Part shown: one piece after another, positions 1 through 9,302 of the stretch | Numbering within the stretch: the stretch's first letter is position 1 | Layout: every line of letters starts with the position of its first letter | Assembly: GCA_001970955.1 (NCBI GenBank) | Contig: MPUH01001145.1 | Coordinates: 1-23,007 of the forward strand | Origin: Stentor coeruleus | Lineage: Eukaryota > Ciliophora > Heterotrichea > Heterotrichida > Stentoridae | DNA: 23,007 nucleotides | Reading direction: 5' to 3' | Program-made: the position numbers and the translations under genes | The notes under the pieces: model-generated | What the model was told of the DNA's origin: nothing | The model's database searches: none | The model's input: only the letters and a program-made list of their open reading frames with translations

Positions 1-1562
1 CCATTAATAGGTCTCGAATTTAAAGAAATTCCTTGTACAGCATAAAATATCCCATTGTTTATATGGCATGCCATATAAGCCATTTTGTAAATATTACTTG
101 GTAATTGAGTGTATTCAAGGGTTACTATGTCAAATTTCCAAAATTCATCCGACATACCAGTGGGTGTTATTCCTCCGTAAATATAAATTATCGGAAACTT
201 GAATACAATACACGCTCCTTTTTTAGGTTTTATTTTGTTTTCTTTAGGAATAATTTTTTTCCAATTGCAATTCAATGAGTTATATATAAAAAGGCTATCA
301 TCTAAACCTAAAGCAGTTTCACCTCCAAAAATTACCATAACATCACCATCTGAATCTAATGAATGACTATATCTAGGGCTTGGTAAATCACCTGTTACAC
401 TTGGTAATCTCCAATTTTCATTTTCAACATTAAAAATCCATAATTCGCCATACAATTTATCTTTGTGTATCCCACCGAATAAATAAAGTTCACCGTTAAT
501 AACAGTCATTGATGCTTTTAACCTTTTTTCAGGACTTAAGAAAAACTTAGAGGTGTAAAATGTTTCCCATGACGTCATGTTGAATGATAAGATTTCATTA
601 CTATATTCATATGATGTATAACTAAACCCTCCAAACATATAAGCAGTATTATTTACTAAAATCAGCCCATAAGAATTTTTTTCAGCTTTAGGAAAACTTT
701 TATCCTCAACCCACAAATAGTTCCCAGTATAAATATTCATTCTTATCACAGGTTGAGCTAAATTAGATGATCCTTGAAACAAATAATAATGTCTTTTATA
801 TATAAAACCTTTCTGATATGTTCTTTTATTAATATTTTCATTAGGGTTAGATATATCAACCCATTTTTGGTCTTCTAAACAATATTTAAATGTTTTTATA
901 AACTCATCCTTACAAGCTTTTCCACAAGTTAAATAAAAGCATGTCTTATAATAAATCATTGAACTATATAGCGCATAAGCATTTGTACTTCCATTATTAG
1001 GTTGTAATTTCCATTCCAAAATACTCAAATCTAGTCTGTATAATTTTTACATATACAAGTCACTTATATTATCATTTAAATATCCGCCAAATATAGCAAA
1101 ATATTCAATCATATCTTGAATATAATAAACGTGAGTAAACCCAAAACGTGCAGATGGAAAGTTATTTGTAGATATCAAATTCCATGCTAATATGGAAAAA
1201 TTAAACTCCCATAAGTCATTTTCTATACCATCAGGAGTATTACCTCCATAAATATAAAATTTTAAAGATATAAGACTTATAAAAGCTCCATAAAAAGCTC
1301 TTGGTGCTGATTAGAGATTACAGGGTATTAAATCTGAAATTGTAAATATTTCATCCCAAATCAGATTTTCTATATCAAAACTCCAAATGTCATTGAAGTA
1401 AATGTCGTTTGCATACCCACCAAATATGATTATTGCTGATTTTGAAGGAGAATAAACTAATTCTATTCCTGCTCGACCTTCAGGAGGTGTTTTTTCCTTG
1501 GGTATAAAAAATAAAGTTGCTTGAACGAATATGCAGAGGCTAAGTAAAAACAAAAAACGCAT
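1..1562 (-). CDS. Secreted or membrane kelch-repeat protein (3'-partial, two introns)
   Basis: The frame stays open from the ATG at 1562 to the window start once two 15-nt introns (1307-1321 and 1036-1050) are removed. Exons are 1322-1562, 1051-1306 and 1-1035, about 510 codons visible, with the C-terminus outside the window. The N-terminus (MRFLFLLSLCIFVQA) is a clear signal peptide. At least seven kelch blades follow, each with a hydrophobic run, a Gly-Gly pair and a spaced aromatic/Trp (for example IIIFGGY, FYIYGGN, YMFGGF, LYLFGGI, VIFGGE, IYIYGG). A degenerate stretch lies between the third and fourth clear blades. Kelch blades build beta-propellers used for protein or glycan binding, and the signal peptide places this one outside the cytosol. 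Whether a membrane anchor follows cannot be seen. The family call is firm; the partner is unknown. Confidence 0.88.
1036..1050 (-). other. 15-nt spliceosomal intron 2 of the kelch gene
   Basis: On the minus strand this reads GTAAAAATTATACAG: GT...AG ends, 15 nt, with an A a few bases before the 3' end. Without removal the frame hits TAA at once. With removal the codons join as AT|A and the kelch frame stays open to the window edge. Length and form match heterotrich introns. Confidence 0.88.
1307..1321 (-). other. 15-nt spliceosomal intron 1 of the kelch gene
   Basis: On the minus strand this reads GTAATCTCTAATCAG, 15 nt with GT...AG ends and a CTAAT branch-like element. Unspliced, translation stops after 83 codons. 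Spliced, T|CA forms a Ser codon and a normal kelch blade follows. It interrupts the frame in phase 1. Confidence 0.9.
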
Positions 1563-2161
1563 ATTATAATTATATGGAGTTGCTTTTGAATTAAGAATTT
1601 GTTTTATTGAATAATAAATTCGATTATAAGTATATGTTTTGGATAGTTTTAGGTTATAAACATGTGCTTTAGGTAGTTTTGGGTTATAGAATATGATATT
1701 ATTATTATTTAGGATATAAGCATTAAAAATTATTTAGATTTTTGAGACAGAGTTGATTTTATTATACATATAAAAAATATAAAAGGCATATGCAATTATT
1801 TGGCTATATAAAACAAGTAATATAAATCTCAGATATATTATATAATATAGCTTTAGAGTTTATACCCAACATTAGATTTTACTTTATAACTCTATAGTAA
1901 TTATTTAATACCTTGAAATACCTATCTAAACTGTTTTTCTTATAGTATTTCTATAATTTTGTTGTGGAATACATAAAAAAAATAATAAAAAATTAAAAGC
2001 AAATCACTATTACACCAAAAACTAACTAAACAACTAAATTCAAATAAAAAAACTACCCAAGTTATAAAATATTTTAAAAATAAAAAATCATATTTTGCAA
2101 CCAAAACTTTTTACCCAAACAATTTCTCCTTTCTAAAACACTAAAACATTCCTAATTTTTT
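1563..2161. other. Intergenic region with skew switch
   Basis: Lies between the 5' end of the kelch gene and the 3' end of the cysteine-rich protein gene, both minus. No coding frame or RNA gene is visible. The left part is G-rich on the + strand (1561-1740: about 30 G, 5 C by eye) and the right part is C-rich (1981-2160: about 33 C, 3 G). A degenerate 30-bp tandem repeat sits at 1623-1712. The kelch promoter should lie in the left part, but no specific element can be identified. Confidence 0.7.
1623..1712. repeat. Degenerate 30-bp tandem repeat, about 3 copies
   Basis: Units begin at 1623, 1653 and 1683, each opening with a TTATA core and carrying a later TTTAG/TTTTGG block. The first two units match at about three quarters of positions; the third is weaker and a fourth may begin at 1713. 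The array lies directly upstream of the kelch gene. Function unknown. Confidence 0.5.
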
Positions 2162-3220
2162 TTATAAAGATAATAAACTAAACCCTACAACTAACCCTAA
2201 AGCAATCGAATACTTATTTTTCTTCAAACTCTCATATTCCGCTTCAATTTGCCAAAACGAGCTTTGAAAAACATTTTTCACACAACTGTCACTAGAATTA
2301 AACATAGTATAATTCAACGCATAGTTTTGAAAATAAGCTAAAGTTACATAATCCTCCCATTCCCAATATGCTTTAATACACTGTAAATTCATCCTTCTTG
2401 TTGTATGGCATTTTGTAATCATACTACTATTAACCCAATTTTTCAAAGCATTTGTATACTCCATATAAATCTGGTCTCCAGGGGCTAAAGAGCACATCAA
2501 GCTTCCATACCCATTCTGTGAACATGAGCATTTTGTATAAAAATTCACCCCAGGTTGTAATTCTGCTGTACACTCATTGCCAAAATAGCAAAAAAGTGAA
2601 GTCGCATTAAGTTTACTTTGAGGTAAACATATATAATTCTCATTATACTCATAACAAGCCGCACTTTTACATAGAAAATTCTCCCCATTCTGACATGATG
2701 ATATTTTCATAAGCGCATCTATTGAAAAGTATGTCACACATATCCCTTCATAACATCCACAGTTATTAGCACACATAATATCTTCTGTACATATATTATT
2801 CACTGGTACTTGAGGTTTACATACTTCATCACAATAGTAGCCAACTTGACATTGAGTATGTCTTATACATGACCAGCCTGATTGAAAAAGTGCTTGACAG
2901 AAATTGTCTTGACAAACACCGTCTATACAGTTTATATCTAAATTACATGGTTCACCTGGAGCTGATATGTCAATTATTGGTTCTTGTGGGGGAAGTTGAC
3001 AAGTGTTGTTACCTAAAGTTTGAGGACAATATGAGTAGTATGGGTCATTGCAAATTTCTAAGGATATTTCGACACCGTTTGGACCAAGAGTCGATTTCAT
3101 GCATTGACTTGGACTGAAAGAGTCAAAAGATGACCGGCATGACATCTCGGTACAGTTTAAGGATATTGAACTGGGTATAAACAGGAGTAGAAAAACACTC
3201 ATTTTATTCGACCTGCTCAT
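2162..3220 (-). CDS. Cysteine-rich surface protein with signal peptide and hydrophobic tail
   Basis: This 352-aa protein has an N-terminal signal peptide (hydrophobic core at residues 8-20, just after a second Met at 7 that could also be the start). The ectodomain holds about 31 cysteines between residues 23 and 313, in short CxxxxxC, CxC and GxCxxxxC spacings that resemble EGF-like or Dickkopf-like disulfide modules without matching one clearly. Several NxS/T sites suggest N-glycosylation. The protein ends in an uncharged hydrophobic run (residues 337-352) with no residues after it, as in a GPI-attachment signal; a short transmembrane anchor is the alternative. Ciliates carry many such surface proteins. 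A secretory-pathway location is well supported; the function is unknown. It lies 181 bp upstream of the next gene's stop. Confidence 0.85.
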   Translation of the reverse strand: MSRSNKMSVFLLLFIPSSISLNCTEMSCRSSFDSFSPSQCMKSTLGPNGVEISLEICNDPYYSYCPQTLGNNTCQLPPQEPIIDISAPGEPCNLDINCIDGVCQDNFCQALFQSGWSCIRHTQCQVGYYCDEVCKPQVPVNNICTEDIMCANNCGCYEGICVTYFSIDALMKISSCQNGENFLCKSAACYEYNENYICLPQSKLNATSLFCYFGNECTAELQPGVNFYTKCSCSQNGYGSLMCSLAPGDQIYMEYTNALKNWVNSSMITKCHTTRRMNLQCIKAYWEWEDYVTLAYFQNYALNYTMFNSSDSCVKNVFQSSFWQIEAEYESLKKNKYSIALGLVVGFSLLSL

Positions 3221-3401
3221 GTTGATAATAGTGGCAGGGAAAAAATAAAATGACTAGGAATTGGAAGATTAGGAAAAAATATTTTTTGTGCTTTTATGAT
3301 TAGGTTTTTATGTATAAAACAACACCTTAATACCCAGTTACCCTTCAGTTTATGAAAAAGGACTTTTTATGTTTTTTTTATATTGTATTCATATATTTTT
3401 A

Positions 3402-4874
3402 TTATCTAAAAGTCTTAAACTTATCAAAACTCATCTCATTCTTAATTCTATCATCAACTCCATTACTCAGTGTTTTCTTTGTTTCAATGTAATTTCTTAG
3501 TATAATCTGTGAGTCTTTAATAGTAAGTAGTGATACAATTTTTCTTATTCTTTCAAGTAAATTATCATTTGGTATATTAGTAATTTCTGATATATCATAT
3601 GTGTTTATAAGCAAAGATCCAACTGGATTTAAGTCTTTATTTATAGTTTGAAATAGGAAAAAACGTGAATTTTTTCTGAAAAATTCGGAAATTTTCAAAT
3701 AATAAATTTGATTATTAAAAGTGCGATGTTTATAATAAATTGTTTGGAGATTTTTTTTTTGAGGGAATTCTATGAAGATTGTGTTTTCTTTTAGCCGACA
3801 AATTGTAAAAAGGATTTCTGGGTCGATGATTGTGGTCTGATATTCTTGGGGGATTTCTGAAAATGAAAGTGTTTTTTTAATACATTTCCCCATAATTTCA
3901 CATGTAAAAATAACCTCATATCTAGGTGAAGTACTTTCAACACAAACTTTATATTTTATCATTTTCGATATATGCATCCCTGCCATAAGTATATTTTTCT
4001 CACAATCCCTAATAACCAATTCTTTATTTACAATATCAATACCTCTATGTATTTTATTTTTAATAATTTCAAGTATCGGACTTCCAGGCTTAATATTATA
4101 TTTCATATCATATTTCTCATTATAAGCTGAAACATCAATATAAATAATATCAAGAACTGAGTTAATAAAATACTTTATTTGATACACTTTTAAAGATATA
4201 TCAATATTATAAGCTGTGACTAAAGCTTTGTTTAAACATTGATTTTTATAGTTTTTAAAGTCTATGTTTGAAGTATTTTCTATATGTTTGAGATCAGGGG
4301 TTTTAAAATCAGTTTGACATTTTTTGTTTGAAAATGCTGATATAGGATTTTCTATGATTAAATCACTTATATTGAGGTGTTTTAATGGCATACTTGAATA
4401 CTTGCGATGATTTTTCAGGTCTTTAGAGTTTTCTTTTGTAGTTTTATTACTAATATAATTTAAAATATCATTGTTTTCCTCAGCATCAAATGATATTTTT
4501 TTTGAATCAGCATTTTCTTGAACAATTTCACTAGTTTTTTTACTTGGCTTTCTAACATTTTTGCCTTTTTTTATTGTAAAACTCTCTGGTTCATAAGGCC
4601 CAAGTTTTATTGTTTCAGTTTCTGACTTTCTGTGAAAATTTTCCAAGGGCTGAATAGCATTTTGTCTAAGCCTTGCAAAAGAATGTATTTTAAAAGCTTG
4701 GGTTTTTGAGTTTTGATAAGGTTTTACAGCAAAAAATCGTGATTTTGATGTTGAAATGCAGGTCAAATGCTTGTTTTTATCGGGGCGTTTTGACAAAAAT
4801 AAAGTTAATGACCCAAAAGAGTCACTTTGGCTATAACTAGATTTGGTAGGTTCATATTTGATTAAAGAATCCAT
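3402..4874 (-). CDS. Unrecognised 490-aa protein, disordered basic N-half
   Basis: Intact single-exon frame that starts at MDSLIKYEPTK. Residues 1 to about 195 are rich in Ser, Lys, Asn and Thr with clustered basic stretches (for example KKGKNVRKPSKK) and look disordered. From about residue 195 to 470 the sequence has alternating hydrophobic and charged segments typical of a folded alpha/beta or beta-rich domain, with several Cys but no motif I recognise. There is no signal peptide or membrane segment, so it is probably cytosolic or nuclear. Its codons and composition resemble neighbouring real genes and it has typical skewed flanks, so I take it as a real gene of unknown function. Confidence 0.75.
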   Translation of the reverse strand: MDSLIKYEPTKSSYSQSDSFGSLTLFLSKRPDKNKHLTCISTSKSRFFAVKPYQNSKTQAFKIHSFARLRQNAIQPLENFHRKSETETIKLGPYEPESFTIKKGKNVRKPSKKTSEIVQENADSKKISFDAEENNDILNYISNKTTKENSKDLKNHRKYSSMPLKHLNISDLIIENPISAFSNKKCQTDFKTPDLKHIENTSNIDFKNYKNQCLNKALVTAYNIDISLKVYQIKYFINSVLDIIYIDVSAYNEKYDMKYNIKPGSPILEIIKNKIHRGIDIVNKELVIRDCEKNILMAGMHISKMIKYKVCVESTSPRYEVIFTCEIMGKCIKKTLSFSEIPQEYQTTIIDPEILFTICRLKENTIFIEFPQKKNLQTIYYKHRTFNNQIYYLKISEFFRKNSRFFLFQTINKDLNPVGSLLINTYDISEITNIPNDNLLERIRKIVSLLTIKDSQIILRNYIETKKTLSNGVDDRIKNEMSFDKFKTFR

Positions 4875-5470
4875 ATAATAAGTTTATAAAGTTAAAGTAG
4901 ATAACAAGTTTGAATATAAAGGCTTATAGGATAAAATAAATTGTAAAAAGCAGGAAAAATCCCTATATAAATAATCAAGTGTGGGAGATTATTTAGGATA
5001 TGCATAAAATTGATTAGGAAAGATAATAAGATTTGGTGTTAAGGCTTTATTCTTAAAATGATTTAAGGATTCTATGGTGAAATTTATAAGAAAATTAGTT
5101 TGTTGTCTTTGGATTATGAGTTTCATAAAGTATTTTTATGGCTTTTTGAGCAAAAAAGTGATGGAAGAAAGAATGAATTTTATGGGATAGAAGCGTAAAT
5201 TTTAAGGTGTGATATGGAAAACTTAAAGTGTGAATTTTAAGGTGCGATATAAAAAAACTTTAAATAAGTTAAAAAGGATGAATTTATTTATATAGGTAAT
5301 TCTCTAAGGTCTTAGATATTGTATGAATCGTTTAATCTTTGGTTTATTATATATTCACTGAGTATCATCCCACAACTTTAAATTCATTTTTATTCCTAAG
5401 GACTTAATATTATTATCTTCTAATAAAATGATTTAATATGTAAAGATATGATAATAACTAGGAAAAATAA

Positions 5471-5812
5471 TTATTTAACTATAAAAGGTATATATACAAT
5501 AATATATATAAGCTCTGGATATGTGATCTATTAGCCACTCAATTAGAAACTAAGATTTTTGTGATACATACTGAGAGAAAGGTTTTTTCTTTATCTCTTA
5601 GCCTCCAAATATGGGATTTAGAAATCAGGTTTTTTCTTCTACAGTTTACAGTAGTAAGAGTTGCATCTTCAATGATCCAGAAAACAGAATTTTTGGCTCA
5701 AGAATCGCTTAAGGACAATTAAAAGGCAGGGAAGTTCACAAGGATTTATGATAAAGATTCCTTAGAGCGTTTACTAAAATTAGCTAATATTATCATCAAC
5801 TATAAAAGATAG
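5471..5812 (+). pseudogene. Possible gene relic with one in-frame stop
   Basis: One + strand frame is open for 83 codons from 5471 to 5719, meets TAA at 5720-5722, then stays open for 29 more codons to TAG at 5810-5812. There is no upstream ATG. The first in-frame ATG (5672 region) is internal, so the true start is missing or lies across an unseen intron. The stretch has higher GC than the surrounding intergenic DNA. The reading has ordinary amino-acid variety, for example QLETKIFVIHTERK and later DKDSLERLLKLAN. I recognise no family. A chance open frame in AT-rich DNA is a real alternative. Confidence 0.3.
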
Positions 5813-5970
5813 TTAAAACTGTATAAAAAATTTTAGGTCATACATTTGATACAATTTTTATGTATAAGATAAATACTTATCGATTTGTATAATAAAACTC
5901 TAAAAAAATATTTTTATCAAACTTATATTACTACCCCAAAACTACTTCCAAACAATAAATCAAATATCCA

Positions 5971-6171
5971 ATAACTTTATATACTTTTTAATCATCACCA
6001 TCTATAAAAATAGCAATCCTTCCCTTATATAATATTTTCCATATTTCAACTATAAAAGCCTCATAACATATAACTTTATATACTTTTTAATCATCACCAT
6101 CTATAAAAATAGCAATCCTTCCCTTATATAATATTTTCCATATTTCAACTATAAAAGCCTCATAACATATA
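5971..6171. repeat. Perfect 99-bp tandem duplication
   Basis: Bases 5971-6069 are repeated without a mismatch at 6070-6168, and identity continues to 6171. The copies lie upstream of the DYRK gene in its G-poor flank. Perfect identity points to a recent duplication or an assembly effect. No coding content. Confidence 0.95.
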
Positions 6172-6503
6172 CTAGTAAACATTTATCTTATATTCAATCC
6201 CATAAACCTTAATTTCTCTATAATAAATATTCATACATCTGTGCTTTAAACTCATAAAAAATATATCATTAACTATTTTCTTCATCCAAAACCATCTTCC
6301 AATTTACTATCAAAAATCCCAAAACCAAAACCATTTTTTAATTTACTATCAAAAAACCCCAAAAAATCTCGAAAACCTCAAACCTCAATCCATTATCCTA
6401 ATCACAAAAATCCCAATAATTATCATCCCAATCCTTACTAATAATACCTTCTAATCATCTAATGAATATTCCTATATATTAACAGTCCTTAATCCTCATA
6501 AAA

Positions 6504-8081
6504 ATGATAAACGATCATTCATCAATCCGCAATCAAAGACTTAAAGCTGCATATATCGGGGCTAGTCTTAAAGCTGAAATGAAAATCCCATCAATTCACA
6601 AATACAAACTAAGCCTAGAACTACAAAACTCACCCGATTCAACAAAACGCAGAATCAAACAAACATCAACCCGTTCAGGGATAAAACAAAGCCCAGAATC
6701 TAATATTCTTCATACAGACCGTGCACCCAATACTTCCCATCGTCATCTTGCAGGTTTTTATACCAACAGAAGTAAAAAAAACTCAAGTTTCATATTAGAA
6801 TCACCAAACAACTCATCAAATCTACTGTTTTCAAATAAAGTCTCTTCTAAACATAAAGGGAATTCTGTTTCTATGGCCAATCTCCAAGAACCAAAATTCC
6901 CAATGAAAGGCACTGATGTGATAAGGCTTAGAAATGACATTTTGACTGAATATGAACTTAGAGAAATCGCTTCTTTTGAAGATGTTTACTTTTTAGGAAA
7001 CCCTAATAACAAAATCCATGGCACAGTCAATGACCCTAATTGGGGTTATGATGACACTGAATACAATTATAAAATTGTTCTTGGAGATCATTTCAATTAT
7101 AGATATGAAGTGCAAAGCCTTTTAGGAAAAGGGTCATTTGGACAAGTCTGTAAATGTTTAGACCATAAAACATCTGAGATCGTAGCATTAAAAATCATTA
7201 AAAATAAAGCAAAATTCCATAAACAAGGTGCAGTTGAAGTTAAAGTATTAAAACATTTAAATGATCGTGATAGAGAAGATTGTCAGAATATCGCTAGGAT
7301 ATTGACAAGTTTTACTTTCAGGTCGCATTTGTGCATTATTTTTGAACTTTTGTCGATTAATTTGTATGAGTTTTTGAAGTTAAATCGTTTTCAGGGTTTG
7401 ACTCTTTCGTTGGTTAAGTGTTTTGCGATACAGATTTTGATTGCTTTGAAGTTTACTGCATCTTATGATATTGTTCATTGTGATTTGAAGCCAGAGAATA
7501 TTTTATTAAGGAATCCGACTAGGGCTGCAATAAAAGTTATTGATTATGGATCATCATGTTTTACTCATGAACAAATATATACATATATACAATCAAGGTT
7601 TTATAGAGCACCAGAAATTATGATGGGAATACCATATACACCAGCTATTGATATTTGGAGTTATGGATGTATTTTAATAGAATTATATACTGGATATCCT
7701 ATATTTCCTGGAGAAAGTGAAATCGACCAAATGCTTAGGATTATGGAAGTACTTGGCCCACCCCCTACTAGTCTTCTACAAATTGCCACAAGAAAAAAAC
7801 ATTTTTTTGACTTTGATGATAAACCAAGACTTATCCCGAACTCTAAAGGTAAAGTTAGGATCCCAGGCACTCGGCCACTTAAAGATTTTATTGATGTTCA
7901 TGATTCTGAATTTATAGACTTTGTAAACCTTGCACTAACTTGGGACCCTAGAGAAAGACCAACTGCTGATATGCTTATGAGACATCCTTGGATTAATGAT
8001 AATTATAAGAATCAGAAAAAATCTCATAGGAAAGCGGGATCATTTTTTAGTGAAGAGTACACGAAATCTAAATTTCACTAA
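6504..8081 (+). CDS. Class II DYRK-family protein kinase
   Basis: This 525-aa protein phosphorylates Ser/Thr on other proteins and should autophosphorylate on Tyr in its own activation loop, as known for DYRKs. Residues 1-135 are basic, Ser/Asn-rich and probably disordered. A NAPA-like segment (about 148-172, LTEYELREIASFEDVYFLGN) and a DH box (about 182-202, ending GDHFNYRYEV) precede the catalytic domain and indicate class II. Visible catalytic elements are the P-loop GKGSFG 208-213, Lys230 in VALK, alpha-C Glu245, Phe280 gatekeeper, HCDLKPEN 325-332, DYG 347-349 in place of DFG, activation loop IYTYIQSRFYRAPE 358-371 with the DYRK Tyr361, and DIWSYGC 383-389. All key residues are present, so it should be active. 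The gene has one exon and ends TAA TAA. Class II DYRKs control cell polarity, growth and stress responses elsewhere; the role here is inferred. Confidence 0.96.
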   Translation: MINDHSSIRNQRLKAAYIGASLKAEMKIPSIHKYKLSLELQNSPDSTKRRIKQTSTRSGIKQSPESNILHTDRAPNTSHRHLAGFYTNRSKKNSSFILESPNNSSNLLFSNKVSSKHKGNSVSMANLQEPKFPMKGTDVIRLRNDILTEYELREIASFEDVYFLGNPNNKIHGTVNDPNWGYDDTEYNYKIVLGDHFNYRYEVQSLLGKGSFGQVCKCLDHKTSEIVALKIIKNKAKFHKQGAVEVKVLKHLNDRDREDCQNIARILTSFTFRSHLCIIFELLSINLYEFLKLNRFQGLTLSLVKCFAIQILIALKFTASYDIVHCDLKPENILLRNPTRAAIKVIDYGSSCFTHEQIYTYIQSRFYRAPEIMMGIPYTPAIDIWSYGCILIELYTGYPIFPGESEIDQMLRIMEVLGPPPTSLLQIATRKKHFFDFDDKPRLIPNSKGKVRIPGTRPLKDFIDVHDSEFIDFVNLALTWDPRERPTADMLMRHPWINDNYKNQKKSHRKAGSFFSEEYTKSKFH

Positions 8082-9302
8082 TAAAAGTATTATAAATTAT
8101 AGAATTAAGTTTTTGTTTAAAATAAATTTATGTGGTAAATGTATTAGGATAAAGCTTTGTAAGGTTTAAGAAATCTTTTTAAAATCCAAAACTAATAAAC
8201 TCCATAAAAAAAAAAACATCAAAATTTATAATATAAGAAAATATCTTGAATTATAATAATAAGCATAATCTTAAACCAACGTGATTAATTTACGATAAAG
8301 AGAAAAAATTGTTTTAGATAAATACATGAAAGCTAAAATATAAGATAGACTCGTAAAACTATCAATGATATTATAGAGTTCATGAAATACCAGTCATAAT
8401 TTAAATATATGGAATTTAGAAATATTAGCTAGAATTAGAAAATAATCTTGCTGAAATTTTGGAGGGAAAACAAGAGCGATACAATCATGTATATAGAAAA
8501 AAACAAGATTTTAGTATAGACCATGAAATAGAGCTCCATAAGAAAAAACGTAAAGAAGCTAAAGAACAGGATGAAAAAAATATTAGATAAGAAAAACCTA
8601 TCAAGCACAAGTTGGAATCGTTGCCGTATTTGAAGAAAATTAGAAAAAATCTAAGTAAAAGTATGGAACTTGTTGAGACTCCGTTACATAGAAGGATACC
8701 CTGAAGAAATTTATATGACAAAAAAACTCCAGTTCTAATTGATTGATAAGTCTAGAAGATCAGCTTTTCAAAGACAGGAGACTAAGAAATTTTATGCGGA
8801 GGTCAAGTCTAAATTATAGTAAAGGGTTTTTTTGATGTAAATAATTAAAAATTTTGATTAAAAAATGGGTTTAAGGTGAGATGGTAGGTAAAATTATTGT
8901 GTAGAGGAAATTTATTTAGGATGATTGAGATGATAATTTTTTGGAAGAGGGTAGGGTATAATAATAGGTATGGGAGATTGATTTTTTAATATAGATTTTT
9001 ATTGTAATTGAAAGAGATGATATGATTTAATTTCTGATATAATATTTTATAAACCATAAACTTATTTATACTTATCATATCTACTCTATTATACCCTTAT
9101 CGGCAAATATCCTCAATAGCAATCATCAAGCCAAAATGACTTAAAAATCAATCTAAATCCTAAACTATTTTATATCATAAAACTCCCCTAACATCAAAAA
9201 CCCCTCCAAAAAACCATAAACTCAATACCTTTATTATAATAAAAAAAAACATACAAATCACATATAAAAACACTTCTCAAATATAATTTCTTTCATTATA
9301 AT
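8082..9302. other. 1.2-kb intergenic region with gene relic and C-free block
   Basis: Lies between two plus-strand genes. From left to right it has a G-leaning 3' flank of the kinase gene (to about 8165), a C-leaning stretch (about 8165-8290), a coding-like but interrupted segment (about 8300-8740), a block with no C at all from 8810 to 9033 (about 52 G), and a C-rich block (9061-9300: about 55 C, 5 G) leading to the next start codon. No RNA gene is visible. Confidence 0.7.
8429..8738 (+). pseudogene. Probable relic of a charged, coiled-coil-type gene
   Basis: A single + frame runs from 8429 to 8701 (91 codons) broken only by TAA at 8588-8590, and stops at TGA 8702-8704. A one-base shift near 8700 then gives 13 more sensible codons (YPEEIYMTKKLQF) to TAA at 8736-8738. 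The reading is Lys/Glu/Arg-rich and helix-like, for example EIELHKKKRKEAKEQDEK and KHKLESLPYLKKIRKN. Further fragments in other frames (FMKYQS, DKYMKAKI) occur upstream to about 8300, each ending in a stop. This pattern of matching pieces split by stops and shifts suggests a decayed gene. The antisense frame (8485-8721) is open, but its Phe/Leu/Ser/Cys-rich content is what the reverse of Lys/Glu codons gives. Family unknown. Confidence 0.45.

Larger units (their letters stand above)
4875..6503. other. 1.6-kb divergent intergenic region
   Basis: Separates the 490-aa gene (minus) from the DYRK kinase gene (plus) and so should hold both promoters. The left part (4875 to about 5300) is C-poor on the + strand. 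The right part is G-poor: 6181-6480 has about 72 C and 4 G by eye. The middle contains an interrupted coding-like frame (5471-5812), and a perfect 99-bp tandem duplication lies at 5971-6171. No tRNA-like or other structured RNA is visible. Confidence 0.65.

Noticed and set aside
2869-3117. Plus-strand open frame of 82 codons
   Set aside because: Antisense shadow of the cysteine-rich surface protein gene.
6771-6790. 16-nt GT...AG candidate intron in the DYRK gene (GTAAAAAAAACTCAAG)
   Set aside because: Removing it would break the reading frame ahead of the conserved kinase domain, and no stop needs to be removed.
8485-8721. Minus-strand open frame of 78 codons rich in Phe, Leu, Ser and Cys
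   Set aside because: It is the antisense of the Lys/Glu-rich relic frame, and its composition is what the reverse of AAA/GAA codons gives. No domain or signal is recognisable.
8810-9300. Reading the skew switch as a replication origin or terminus
   Set aside because: The switch recurs at almost every intergenic gap within 20 kb, far too often for replication landmarks, and nothing else supports origins.
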